In this document: piece after piece, positions 43,301 to 50,022 of the stretch
Numbering within the stretch: the stretch's first letter is position 1
How the letters are laid out: each line of letters begins with the position of its first letter
Source of the DNA: a bacterium
GTDB taxonomy: Bacteria > Joyebacterota > Joyebacteria > Joyebacterales > Joyebacteraceae
DNA length: 64,000 nt
Direction: 5' to 3'
NCBI GenBank assembly: GCA_025774935.1
Contig: JALGZK010000001.1
Coordinates: 414,591-478,590, forward strand
Program-made: the position numbers and the translations under genes
The notes under the pieces: model-generated
Told to the model about the DNA's origin: nothing
The model's input: the letters and a program-made list of their open reading frames with translations, nothing else
Databases searched by the model: none

Positions 43301-45629
43301 GTTCGCGCCGCCGGACTTCCAGGTCGAGCTCTGGGCCGACGGGCTCCTGGAAGGCTGGATGGATCCGCCGGACCTCTGGTTCTGGCCAGCGGACACGATG
43401 TGCTGGTACTACACGTTCCTGATCGATCCAACGGAGGCGCTCTGGCAGCAGGGCACGCCGGACGCGCCGTTCGTCTACTGGCTCGATGTCCAGGCCATCC
43501 CAGAGGAACCGGGTCCGCAGTTCGGCTGGAAGACGTCTCTCCAGCACTGGAACGACGATGCCGTCTGGGTGCTCGGCGCCGAACCATACGTCGGCGATTG
43601 GTTCGAACTCCGGTATCCGCCGGGCCACGAGCTCGCGGGCCAGTCAATCGACCTCGCGTTCGGCATTACCGGTGAGCCCGAGGACCCGATCGACTGGGGC
43701 GACGCTCCCGACCCGACGTACCCAACGCTCGCGGCGTCGAACGGCGCGTTCCACCCGATCGTGCCGGGCATGTTCCTCGGGGTCACGGTGGATCCGGATC
43801 CCGACGGCCAGCCCGATCCGAACGCGGTCGGGGACGACCTGGACGGGAACGACGACGAGAACGGCGTCACGTTCACGCCGCCTCTCGTGCCCGGGCAGCC
43901 GGCCACGGTCACTGTGACCGCGTCCGCTCCTGGGATGCTCGATGCGTGGATCGACTTCAACGGCGACGGCATCTGGGGAGGTGCCGCCGAGCAGATCTTC
44001 GCGGCCACGGCCCTCAACCCGGGTCCCAACCCGCTGGTGTTCAACGTGCCCGCGGGGTCGATCACCGGTCAGACGTTCAGTCGGTTCCGCTACAGCTCTG
44101 TCGGTGGGCTACCGGTCACAGGAGGGGCACCGGACGGGGAGGTCGAGGACACGAGCGTCTTCATCGAGGAAGCGGAGCTCGACTGGGGCGACGCGGACGA
44201 TCCGCCGTACCCGACGCTCGCGGCTTCGCTGGGCGCGAGCCACGTGATCGTGCCGGGGGTCTTCCTCGGAGCGAGCATCGACGCCGATCCGGACGGACAG
44301 CCGACCGCCAGCGCGGACGGCGACGATCTCGACGGGAACGACGACGAGGACGGTGTGGTCTTCACATCGCCGATCGTCCCCGGACAGATCGCGATGGTCG
44401 ACGTCACGGCTTCGGTCGCCGGCGCTCTCGACGCGTGGGTCGACTTCGACATGAACGGCAGCTGGGGCGACCCGGGCGAGCAGATCTTCGCGACTCAACC
44501 GCTCAACCCGGGTCCAAACTCGCTGACGTTCCTCGTGCCCGGGAGTGCTGTGCCGGGTCTGACGTCCTCGAGGTTCCGGTTCAGTACCGCCGGAGTGCCG
44601 ACCTACACCGGCCTGGCAGGAGACGGCGAGGTCGAGGACTACGTGGTGGGCATCGACCCGGGGCTGGAGTTCAAGTGGGTCCAGTACCCCGACCTCGATC
44701 TCACCGGCATCGACGTCAACGCGTCAGTCATTCCGGAGCCGTACATCCTGGCCGACGACTTCCTCTGCACCGAGCCTGGACGTCTCACGGAAATCACGAT
44801 CTGGGGCTCGTGGCTCTGGGACTTCGTGCCCGATCCAGGAGCAGTCCAGTTCACGCTCAGCATCCACTCCGACATTCCCGACAGCGTGAGCGGCACCGGG
44901 TTCAGCATGCCGGGCGAGGTCCTGTGGATGAGGACGTTCGCTCCGTACGAGTTCGGGGTCGACATCTGGATGGGCGGAATCGAAGAGGGCTGGATGAACC
45001 CGCCCGAGGACTACATCTTCCCGGCTGACTCGGTCTGCTGGATGTACACGTTCGTGATCGACCCGGCGGAGGCGTTCCACCAGGTCGGCACGCCGGACGC
45101 GCCGATCGTCTACTGGCTCGATCTCCAGGCGTGGTCGGAGTTCCCCGACGCGACATTCGGGTGGAAGACGTCACTCGACCACTGGAACGACGATGCAGTC
45201 TGGGGCATAGGCATGGAGCCGTACTTCGGACCGTGGAACGAGCTCCGGTACCCACCGCAGCACCCGTTCCACCCGGAGTCGATCGATCTCGCGTTCGCGC
45301 TCAACATGACCTACGGCACCGACGTGCCAGACGAGGAGATCGTGCCGGAGCGGCTCGGGCTCTACCAGAACGTCCCGAACCCGTTCAACCCGACGACGAC
45401 GATCGGCTACGACGTCCCGGCGGGAGGGAGCCACGTCGCGATCGAGATCTTCGACGTGAGCGGCCGTCTGGTCGCGACGCTCGTCGACGAGCCTCAGCTC
45501 GAGGGCCGTCGGAGCGTGTCGTGGCACGGCGTCGACGAGGCCGGACGCGAGCTCCCGTCCGGCGTCTACTTCTACCGGATGACCGCCGGTGAGTACGCCG
45601 AGACGCGCAAGATGCTCTTGCTGAAGTAG
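37371..45629 (+). CDS. Giant secreted protein of alternating DUF7901-like and GEVED domains
   Basis: 2752 residues from the ATG at 37371, which starts a signal peptide (LVLTAALLVAMAVPVSA). Two domain types repeat. One (D, about 215 residues) reads KWxQxPDL ... YILADDFxC ... PTGYSMPGE ... HWNDDAVW ... ESIDLAF. The other (G, GEVED, about 160 residues) reads DWGDAPDPTYPT ... DGQPxxxATGDDxxGxxDEDGV ... DAWIDFxGxGxW ... GEVEDY. The order is D-G-D-G-D-G-G-D-G-G-D-G-G-D, then a FlgD-like domain (NVPNPFNPTTTIGYDVP, FDVSGRLV, SGVYFYR, MLLLK). GEVED domains occur in surface and secreted proteins of marine and FCB bacteria, with no proven function; adhesion is my inference. A terminator follows. Confidence 0.93.
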   Translation: MRSITLVLTAALLVAMAVPVSADWDEGMPAKWVQLPDLDPITSGNINATGTDPFPYLLADDFECIEPGYITDFHFWGSWYLDQLPFGDPNNVFFTLSIHADIPDSLSPTGYSMPGELLWTLEFHPGDFTARVWSQGTDQGWFEPPDLWEYGTDQTCWQYNFYIDPIDAFFQQGTPEVPIVYWVDIQAHPFDTSAFFGVKCSIDHWNDDAVWVPENEPYNGDWNELIYPFGFGHPFEGQSIDLAFVVTGEPAELDYGDAPDPMWPTLAVSDGARHALGVPVYMGVGVDGDPDGQPHPNALGDDLDGNDDEDGVTFTTPLNPGQPASVDIQMFTIGVVDAWIDWGSDGSWGDVGDQIIYSQPVLLGTNTFNFNVPAWVPAGTVTYARFRISMTGGLLPTGFAPQGEVEDYEVTIGEGQAYKWIQPPDLSDLGIDVHATDPYILADDFLCTEPGVLTQIEIWGSWFQDYLPFGGNPDAMTFTLSIHADIPVEQSPTGYSMPGDVLWVQNFAPGQFSAEIWADNLEEGWMEPPDVYVWPGDTVCWKYTFFVDMTEAFYQEGTPGNPIVYWLDLQAHPDDPSALFGWKTSTEHWNDDAVWVQGVEPYLGDWFELRYPPDHPFFPESIDLAFTITSEPVDLIDWGDAPDPSYPTVAASNGANHTIVPGVFMGASIDPETNGQPDPNALGDDNDGNDDEDGVTIITPLAPGAMGTARIDASTAGFVDAWIDFDGEGTWAQAYDQIFASTPVIAGVNLLNFGVPLTIPGGLTTTARYRFSTVGGLPYTGGAPDGEVEDHTVYIGPAVDYKWIQNPDLDTTGIDVNATHPYILADDFLCDQSGPITGIYLFASWLDDYLPEGDPQSVMFQLSIHADIPAEQSPTGYSMPGELLWLHLIPPGSFTASVWAEGIEEGWMDPPDGYIFPADYTCWRYDFTFPPSEAFWQYGTADSAVVYWVDIQAMPNDPTAMFGWKTSLDHWNDDAVWVQGDEPWLGDWNELRYPPGHPFTPESIDLAFGIIGEPGELDWGDAPDPTYQTLGISGGASHVLGAGPFMGASVDADADGQPNASATGDDTDGNDDEDGVVFTSPIIVGQTATLDVTASAACALDAWIDFDGDGQWWTIGEQVFASVTLNPGLNSLSFPVPGTAVAGQSFMRFRVSSAGGLGYSGWAPDGEVEDYEVDIEAETIDWGDAPDPTYPTIAASNGANHTIVPGVFLGAAIDAEADGQPNATATGDDIAGVPDDEDGVVFTSPIVPGQIATVTVTASQNGVIDAWIDFNDNGSWADPGEQIFAATFVAAGPNFLNFPVPASAVITSQTFARFRYNVNGTALPFTGPATDGEVEDYEVSIVEEVSCKWLQYPDLSETGVDVNATEPFLLADDFLCEEPGFINQIEIWGSWAGDVWADPTELAFTLSIHEDIPAEESPTGYSMPGDLLWIRTFDPLTFDIDLFADGLLEGWLDPPDMYVWPGDTMCWKYTFLMDFPDGFYQAGTPDDPIVYWLDVQAHVLTPGVHFGWKTSLDHWNDDAVWVQGNEPYVGDWFELRYPPDHPFAGESIDLAFCIQSDPSVMFDWGDAPDGPYPTLAASNGARHPLGAGLFLGANVDTEPNGQPDAAATGDDLNGVPDDEDGVTFTTPLIPGLPASVSVASSGAGLLDAWIDFNGNGSWLDAGEQIAASTGLVAGANVINFNVPAGSPTGTTFSRFRVSLSGGLAPTGMALNGEVEDHMATIVEALDWGDAPDPTYPTLAASNGANHVIVPGIFMGALVDAELDGQPDGTATGDDLVGVPDDEDGVVFTSPLFLGLTANVTVTASVAGALDAWIDFDGNGSWADPGEQIFVSVPLVPGPNPLGFNVPAGAAMGQTFARFRFSMAGGLGFTGGAADGEVEDHMAEIVEGGTFKWTQEPDLSDWGIDVNSTIDYILADDFECTAPGYITDIHVWGSWVDDLMPLGDPGMVTFILSLHADIPADESPTGYSMPGEVLWMKTFAPPDFQVELWADGLLEGWMDPPDLWFWPADTMCWYYTFLIDPTEALWQQGTPDAPFVYWLDVQAIPEEPGPQFGWKTSLQHWNDDAVWVLGAEPYVGDWFELRYPPGHELAGQSIDLAFGITGEPEDPIDWGDAPDPTYPTLAASNGAFHPIVPGMFLGVTVDPDPDGQPDPNAVGDDLDGNDDENGVTFTPPLVPGQPATVTVTASAPGMLDAWIDFNGDGIWGGAAEQIFAATALNPGPNPLVFNVPAGSITGQTFSRFRYSSVGGLPVTGGAPDGEVEDTSVFIEEAELDWGDADDPPYPTLAASLGASHVIVPGVFLGASIDADPDGQPTASADGDDLDGNDDEDGVVFTSPIVPGQIAMVDVTASVAGALDAWVDFDMNGSWGDPGEQIFATQPLNPGPNSLTFLVPGSAVPGLTSSRFRFSTAGVPTYTGLAGDGEVEDYVVGIDPGLEFKWVQYPDLDLTGIDVNASVIPEPYILADDFLCTEPGRLTEITIWGSWLWDFVPDPGAVQFTLSIHSDIPDSVSGTGFSMPGEVLWMRTFAPYEFGVDIWMGGIEEGWMNPPEDYIFPADSVCWMYTFVIDPAEAFHQVGTPDAPIVYWLDLQAWSEFPDATFGWKTSLDHWNDDAVWGIGMEPYFGPWNELRYPPQHPFHPESIDLAFALNMTYGTDVPDEEIVPERLGLYQNVPNPFNPTTTIGYDVPAGGSHVAIEIFDVSGRLVATLVDEPQLEGRRSVSWHGVDEAGRELPSGVYFYRMTAGEYAETRKMLLLK
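37456..45310 (+). repeat. Six DUF7901-like and eight GEVED domain repeats
   Basis: Approximate unit starts are D: 37456, 38625, 39770, 41405, 43036, 44665; G: 38127, 39277, 40420, 40905, 42055, 42543, 43690, 44178. The last four D repeats are separated by paired G repeats, the first three by single ones. Copies are diverged but still closely similar. Confidence 0.85.
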
Positions 45630-45659
45630 CACCATCGCTGTCCAGGAGCGGTAGAAGGG

Positions 45660-45687
45660 GAGGCCCCCGGCACACGTCGGGGGCCTC
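45660..45687 (+). terminator. Hairpin terminator after the giant GEVED gene
   Basis: GAGGCCCCCG (45660-45669) pairs perfectly with CGGGGGCCTC (45678-45687), followed by TTC. Confidence 0.55.
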
Positions 45688-45714
45688 TTCGCGACGCGAC
45701 GGGGTGGCAGAGGT

Positions 45715-45743
45715 TTGGCCGGTCCGGGTCCCCGTGCTATGAT
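45715..45743 (+). promoter_or_regulatory. Promoter of the arylsulfotransferase-like pair
   Basis: TTGGCC at 45715-45720, a 17-base spacer and TATGAT at 45738-45743 within the recurring GTGCTATGAT element. Confidence 0.5.
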
Positions 45744-45779
45744 GCATGCGAGCACACCCGAGGCGGACCCGGCACGTCA

Positions 45780-45789
45780 GGGGGGGGGG
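45780..45789 (+). repeat. Homopolymer tract of ten G
   Basis: Ten consecutive G residues lie in the leader, eight bases before the TTG start at 45798 and about 37 after the -10. The tract occupies the ribosome-site position. Such tracts can change length by slippage. Confidence 0.85.
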
Positions 45790-45797
45790 AATCGAGC

Positions 45798-47138
45798 TTG
45801 CACCGGTCCGGCCGAGCGTCCCGCAGGGCGATTGTCGACACCGCTACCATCCGGCGGGTCGTCCTTCTGCTGGCCGTGGGTGTCCTCCTCGCCGCGCCCG
45901 GCTGCTCCCGGGAGGAGAGGGACCGGGACGACGGGACGACGACCATGTCCGAGGCGCCGGACAGGGAGGGGCGCTGGCGCGTCGCCAAGGACTGGCTCGA
46001 GCGCGGGGGGCTGAGCGACGAGCAGCGCGCGGAGATCGAGCGTCTCCAGACCCTGGGGTACGTCGGAGGCGTGAACCCCGCGCCGCCCGAGACAGGAGTG
46101 ACGGTCCACGCCCCCGAGCGCACGCACGACGGACTCAATTTCTACACGTCGGGCCACTCGCCTGTCGCGATCCTCATGGACATGGGCGGCAACGTCCTCC
46201 ACACGTGGGAGTACGGGTTCAGCGACGTCTGGCCGGACCGGAAGTACCCGGACCCTCCTGACGCCGCCGAGCGTTGGCGCCGTGCCCACCTCTTCGAGAA
46301 CGGCGACGTCCTCGCGATCTTCGAGGGCGTCGGGCTGATCAAGATCGACAAGGACTCGAGACTCCTGTGGGAGTACTCGGGGGGCGCTCACCATGACCTC
46401 GAGGTCATGGACGACGGGACCATCTACGTCCTGACGCGCGACGCGCACCTCATCCCCAGGATCAACGAGAGCCAGCCCATCCTGGAGGACTCGATCACGC
46501 TGCTCGACGGGAACGGAAACGAGCTCCACCGGTTCTCCGTACTGGAGGCGTTCGAGAACTCGGAGTACTCCAGCGTTCTCGAGAGGATGGAGAGGTCGGG
46601 CGACATCTTCCACACGAACACCGTGGAGGTCCTCGACCGATCGCTCGGAGACGAGCTTCCCGGATTCCGCGCGGGCAACCTTCTCATCTGTCTGCGGGAG
46701 CTCAGCGTCATCGCGGTGATCGACCCGGAGCGCGAGGTGGTCGTCTGGGCGCTGTCCGGCAACTGGAAGGCGCTCCACCAGCCGACCCTGCTCGAGAACG
46801 GCAACATCATGATATTCGACAACAAGGGCAGCGACGGGATGTCGCGAATCGTCGAGTTCAACCCCGCGACTCTCGAGGTGGCGTGGATCTACAGGGGGGA
46901 GCCACCGATCCCTCTGTTCTCGCCGTCGTGCGGCTCGAACCAGCGTCTCCCGAACGGCAACACGCTCATCACCGAGTCGGACAACGGCCGGGCGATAGAG
47001 GTGACACCCGGGAGGGAGACGGTCTGGGAGTACTGGAACCCGGAGAGGGCGGGGGAGATGAGGGAGTTCATCGCGACGATCTTCGAGATGATCAGGCTCC
47101 CGGAGGGCTTCCCGACCGACTGGGCGAGGGGGAAATGA
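45798..47138 (+). CDS. Arylsulfotransferase (ASST)-like lipoprotein, copy 1
   Basis: 446 residues from a TTG start; no ATG or GTG lies close enough upstream of the lipoprotein signal (VVLLLAVGVLLAAPGC). A linker (DEQRAEIERLQTLGYVGGVN) leads into a beta-propeller with ASST/PQQ-like blades: GVTVHAPERTHDGLNFYTSG, LMDMGGNVLHTWE, GGAHHDLEVMDDGTIYVLTR, SNQRLPNGNTLITESDNGRA and VWEYWNPE. ASST enzymes move sulfate between phenols in the periplasm, but many relatives have no shown activity, so the name marks the fold. It is followed 115 bases later by a close paralogue. Confidence 0.8.
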   Translation: MHRSGRASRRAIVDTATIRRVVLLLAVGVLLAAPGCSREERDRDDGTTTMSEAPDREGRWRVAKDWLERGGLSDEQRAEIERLQTLGYVGGVNPAPPETGVTVHAPERTHDGLNFYTSGHSPVAILMDMGGNVLHTWEYGFSDVWPDRKYPDPPDAAERWRRAHLFENGDVLAIFEGVGLIKIDKDSRLLWEYSGGAHHDLEVMDDGTIYVLTRDAHLIPRINESQPILEDSITLLDGNGNELHRFSVLEAFENSEYSSVLERMERSGDIFHTNTVEVLDRSLGDELPGFRAGNLLICLRELSVIAVIDPEREVVVWALSGNWKALHQPTLLENGNIMIFDNKGSDGMSRIVEFNPATLEVAWIYRGEPPIPLFSPSCGSNQRLPNGNTLITESDNGRAIEVTPGRETVWEYWNPERAGEMREFIATIFEMIRLPEGFPTDWARGK

Positions 47139-47253
47139 CGCCTCCCCGCCAGGCGGGAGCAACGGAGCCGCGATGACACTCGGCGGTGTCCCGTGCCACG
47201 ATGCCCGGCAGCGAATCCGAACTGACGCACGGCCCACACTGGAGGAACTCAGC

Positions 47254-48603
47254 GTGAATCGACCGCACGTCGTCTCCTGGAAGGGAAGTCGTTCCTCCGA
47301 CGCCAAGCGGCGCGTCCTTCTGCTGCTGGCCGCCGCCGTGCTCCTGATCTCCCCGGGGTGCTCGCGAGAAGATGCGGGGACAGCCGAGGAGACTGCCGGC
47401 GATTCGGCAGGCGCGCGCCCGAGGGAGGGGCGCTGGCGCACGGCCGGCGACTGGGAGACGAGGGGCGAACTCACCGACGAGCAGCGAGCCGAGATGGAGC
47501 GGCTCCAGACCTTGGGCTACGTCGGAGGCGTCAACCGCGCGCCGCCTCAGGTCGGCGTGACCGTCCACGACCGGGCTCGCGCCCATCCCGGGCTCAACTT
47601 CTACACCTCGGGCCACTTCCCGGGCGCGATCCTCATGGACATGGAGGGGAACGTCCTCCACACGTGGGAGCTCGGGTTCGCCGACGTGTGGCCGGGGCGG
47701 AAGTACCCCGATCCCGCGGACGCCGCGGAGCGGTGGCGCCGCGCGTACCTCTACGAGAACGGAGACGTGCTCGCGATCTTCGAGGGCGTCGGCCTCATCA
47801 AGCTCGACAGGGACTCGAACCTGTTGTGGTCGTACGAAGGAGGCGCACACCACGACCTGGAGGTCATGGACGACGGGACGATCTACGTCCTGACGCGGGA
47901 GGCCCACATCGTGTCCAGGATCAACCAGAACCAGCCGATCCTGGAGGACTCGATCACGATCCTCGACGCCGACGGAAACGAGCTCCGGAGCGTCTCCATC
48001 CTCGATGCGTTCAGGAACTCGGTCTACGACCGCACGCCACGCGGGATGAAGATGGCGAACAGGGGCGACATCACGCACGCGAACACGCTCGAGGTGCTGG
48101 ACGGGAGGATCGCCGACATGATTCCCGCGTTCCGGAAGGGAAACGTGCTCGTGTCCTTCCGGAAGCTCAACTCGATCGCCGTCGTCGACATGGACGCGGA
48201 GGAAGTCGTGTGGGTGCTCTCAGGGATGTGGCTGGCCCAGCACCAGCCGACAGTGCTCGAGAACGGCAACATCCTCATCTTCGACAACGGGGGAAACAGG
48301 GGCCCCTCACGCGTGATCGAGTTCGATCCCGTCACGCAGGAGATCGCGTGGAGCTACCTAGGCGGCCGCACGAAGAAGTTCTTCTCGAAGTCGTGCGGCT
48401 CGAACGAGCGGCTCCCTAACGGAAACACGCTCATCACGGAGTCGGACAACGGCCGCGTGTTCGAGTTGACACGCGACCACGAGATCGTCTGGGACTACAG
48501 GAATCCCGAGCGAGCGGGGGAGCAGCTGGAGCTCATCGCGACGATCTTCGAGATGGTCAGGCTGCCAGCTGACTTCCCGATCGGCTGGGCGGGCGGGGAG
48601 TGA
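47254..48603 (+). CDS. Arylsulfotransferase (ASST)-like lipoprotein, copy 2
   Basis: 449 residues. The GTG at 47254 has GGAGGAA six bases upstream and is preferred over an in-frame ATG at 47173. The lipobox is LLISPGC. It aligns with the preceding gene over its whole length, with identical blocks such as RLQTLGYVGGVN, GLNFYTSGH, ENGDVLAIFEGVGLIK, GGAHHDLEVMDDGTIYVLTR and RLPNGNTLITESDNGR, so the pair arose by tandem duplication. No promoter was found between them, which suggests co-transcription. A bidirectional hairpin follows. Confidence 0.85.
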   Translation: MNRPHVVSWKGSRSSDAKRRVLLLLAAAVLLISPGCSREDAGTAEETAGDSAGARPREGRWRTAGDWETRGELTDEQRAEMERLQTLGYVGGVNRAPPQVGVTVHDRARAHPGLNFYTSGHFPGAILMDMEGNVLHTWELGFADVWPGRKYPDPADAAERWRRAYLYENGDVLAIFEGVGLIKLDRDSNLLWSYEGGAHHDLEVMDDGTIYVLTREAHIVSRINQNQPILEDSITILDADGNELRSVSILDAFRNSVYDRTPRGMKMANRGDITHANTLEVLDGRIADMIPAFRKGNVLVSFRKLNSIAVVDMDAEEVVWVLSGMWLAQHQPTVLENGNILIFDNGGNRGPSRVIEFDPVTQEIAWSYLGGRTKKFFSKSCGSNERLPNGNTLITESDNGRVFELTRDHEIVWDYRNPERAGEQLELIATIFEMVRLPADFPIGWAGGE

Positions 48604-48637
48604 TCTGAGAGGACCCGTTGACTGCTCCGAGATGTAA

Positions 48638-48664
48638 CGAGCCCCGGGCGTCGCCCGGGGCTCG
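48638..48664. terminator. Bidirectional hairpin terminator
   Basis: CGAGCCCCGGGC (48638-48649) pairs perfectly with GCCCGGGGCTCG (48653-48664) around a three-base loop. It lies between convergent genes and can serve both. Confidence 0.6.
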
Positions 48665-48693
48665 GCTGTTTCGCGCGACGTGCGCGCCACAGC

Positions 48694-49809
48694 TCAGCTC
48701 CTGCGCGGGCAGTTCGGCAACTCCTCGTCCTCGCGCGGGTCGAGCGGGCCGGACTCGGCACAGTCGAGGGGGTCGCAGCACGTCTTGCAGACACGCTTGA
48801 ACGCGCGGAACCCGAGGAGCTCGACACCGGGCGCGAGGTAGCCCTCGCCGACGGGCTGCTCGCTGAGGAGATCGGTAGACAGGTACTTCTTGTTGTCGTC
48901 CGGGAAGACCGTCGCCACGACGGCATCGTCGCCGAGCTCATTCTGGAGCTGGACCGCACCGAGGAAGTTCGCGCCGGACGAGATCCCGACGCCGATTCCA
49001 AGGTCGTGGGCGAGCATCTGCGCCATGAGGATCGCGTCGCCGTCGTCGACGCTGATGACGCGGTCGAGCGCGTCCAGGTTCACTATCGGAGGGACGAACT
49101 CGTCGGAGATACCCTGGATGCGATGGCGGCCGACCTTGCATCCGGTCGAGAGCGTGGGGGAGTTCGAGGGCTCGAGCGGGTGGAGCCGGACCTTCGGACT
49201 CATCTCCCGGAGGAACCCTCCGACGCCCATGATCGTCCCGCCGGTGCCGACGCCCGCGACGAACGCGTCGGGGACCATCCCGCGGAACCGGAGCTGCCAC
49301 CAGATCTCCGGACCGGTCGTCTCCGCGTGCGCCTCGATGTTGTCGACGTTGGAGAACTGCCTCGGAAGAAAGGCCCCGGGCGTCCGGGCGGCGAGTTCCT
49401 CCGCCTTCTCGATGCTGCCCAGGAACCCGCCCTCCTCATGGCTCACGAGGTGGATGTCGGCCCCAAGGCTCCTTATCAGTCCGATCCGCTCCTCGCTCAT
49501 CCAGTCGGGCATGAAGATGGCCACCGGGTGACCGAGAGCCCTGCCGATCGCGGAGAACGAGATGCCCGTGTTGCCGCTCGTCGCTTCGACGATGAGACCG
49601 CCGCGTTCCAGGAGCCCGCGGGAGTAGCCGCGCTGCACGATGTGGAACGCCATGCGGTCCTTGATGCTGCCGGTCATGTTGAGGTTCTCGGCCTTGGCGT
49701 AGAGCACCCGTTCCCGACCCTGGTACATGTAGTCGACGGCAAGAAGGGGCGTGTTGCCGATGAGGCGCGTGAGGCCCCGCATCCGGCGATCAAGGTCGTG
49801 AGCGACCAC
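48694..49809 (-). CDS. PLP-dependent cysteine synthase family protein with Cys-rich C-terminal tail
   Basis: 371 residues from the GTG at 49809, preferred because GGAGGAG lies six bases before it; an ATG seven codons upstream (49830) has its AGGAGG abutting the start and is the alternative. Family motifs are complete: [10 protein letters not shown], the PLP lysine in [11 protein letters not shown], the substrate loop [10 protein letters not shown] and the phosphate loop GVGTGGTI. The enzyme should make cysteine from O-acetylserine (or a similar activated serine) and sulfide, or act as a cystathionine synthase. The last ~40 residues add [13 protein letters not shown] and ELPNCPRRS, which the core enzyme does not need. 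Confidence 0.9.
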   Translation of the reverse strand: MVAHDLDRRMRGLTRLIGNTPLLAVDYMYQGRERVLYAKAENLNMTGSIKDRMAFHIVQRGYSRGLLERGGLIVEATSGNTGISFSAIGRALGHPVAIFMPDWMSEERIGLIRSLGADIHLVSHEEGGFLGSIEKAEELAARTPGAFLPRQFSNVDNIEAHAETTGPEIWWQLRFRGMVPDAFVAGVGTGGTIMGVGGFLREMSPKVRLHPLEPSNSPTLSTGCKVGRHRIQGISDEFVPPIVNLDALDRVISVDDGDAILMAQMLAHDLGIGVGISSGANFLGAVQLQNELGDDAVVATVFPDDNKKYLSTDLLSEQPVGEGYLAPGVELLGFRAFKRVCKTCCDPLDCAESGPLDPREDEELPNCPRRS

Positions 49810-49857
49810 GGTTGTCTCCTCCACCTTCATCCTCCTGGCGTCTGTCCATCCACCTCG

Positions 49858-49885
49858 ATTCTAGCACAACTACGCTCCGGGGCAA
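49858..49885 (-). promoter_or_regulatory. Promoter of the cysteine synthase-like gene
   Basis: On the minus strand: TTGCCC (49885-49880), a 16-base spacer and TAGAAT (49863-49858) inside GTGCTAGAAT, the same extended -10 as elsewhere in the window. Confidence 0.5.
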
Positions 49886-50022
49886 GCCACGAGCCGCCAT
49901 TGACTCGCCCACCCGCAGCGTATAGCCTTGATGCTCCAGCCGACGGCAGGCCGCGTCTCCGTCGGCAGTCTGACACACGGCTCGGAAGAGACCACCACGG
50001 GACACGATTCGGGACGGGGGGC

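Noticed and set aside
49006-50022. Upstream extension of the P-type ATPase frame by about 340 codons
   Set aside because: It is antisense to the cysteine synthase-like gene and its promoter. The ATPase N-terminus begins normally at 50023.
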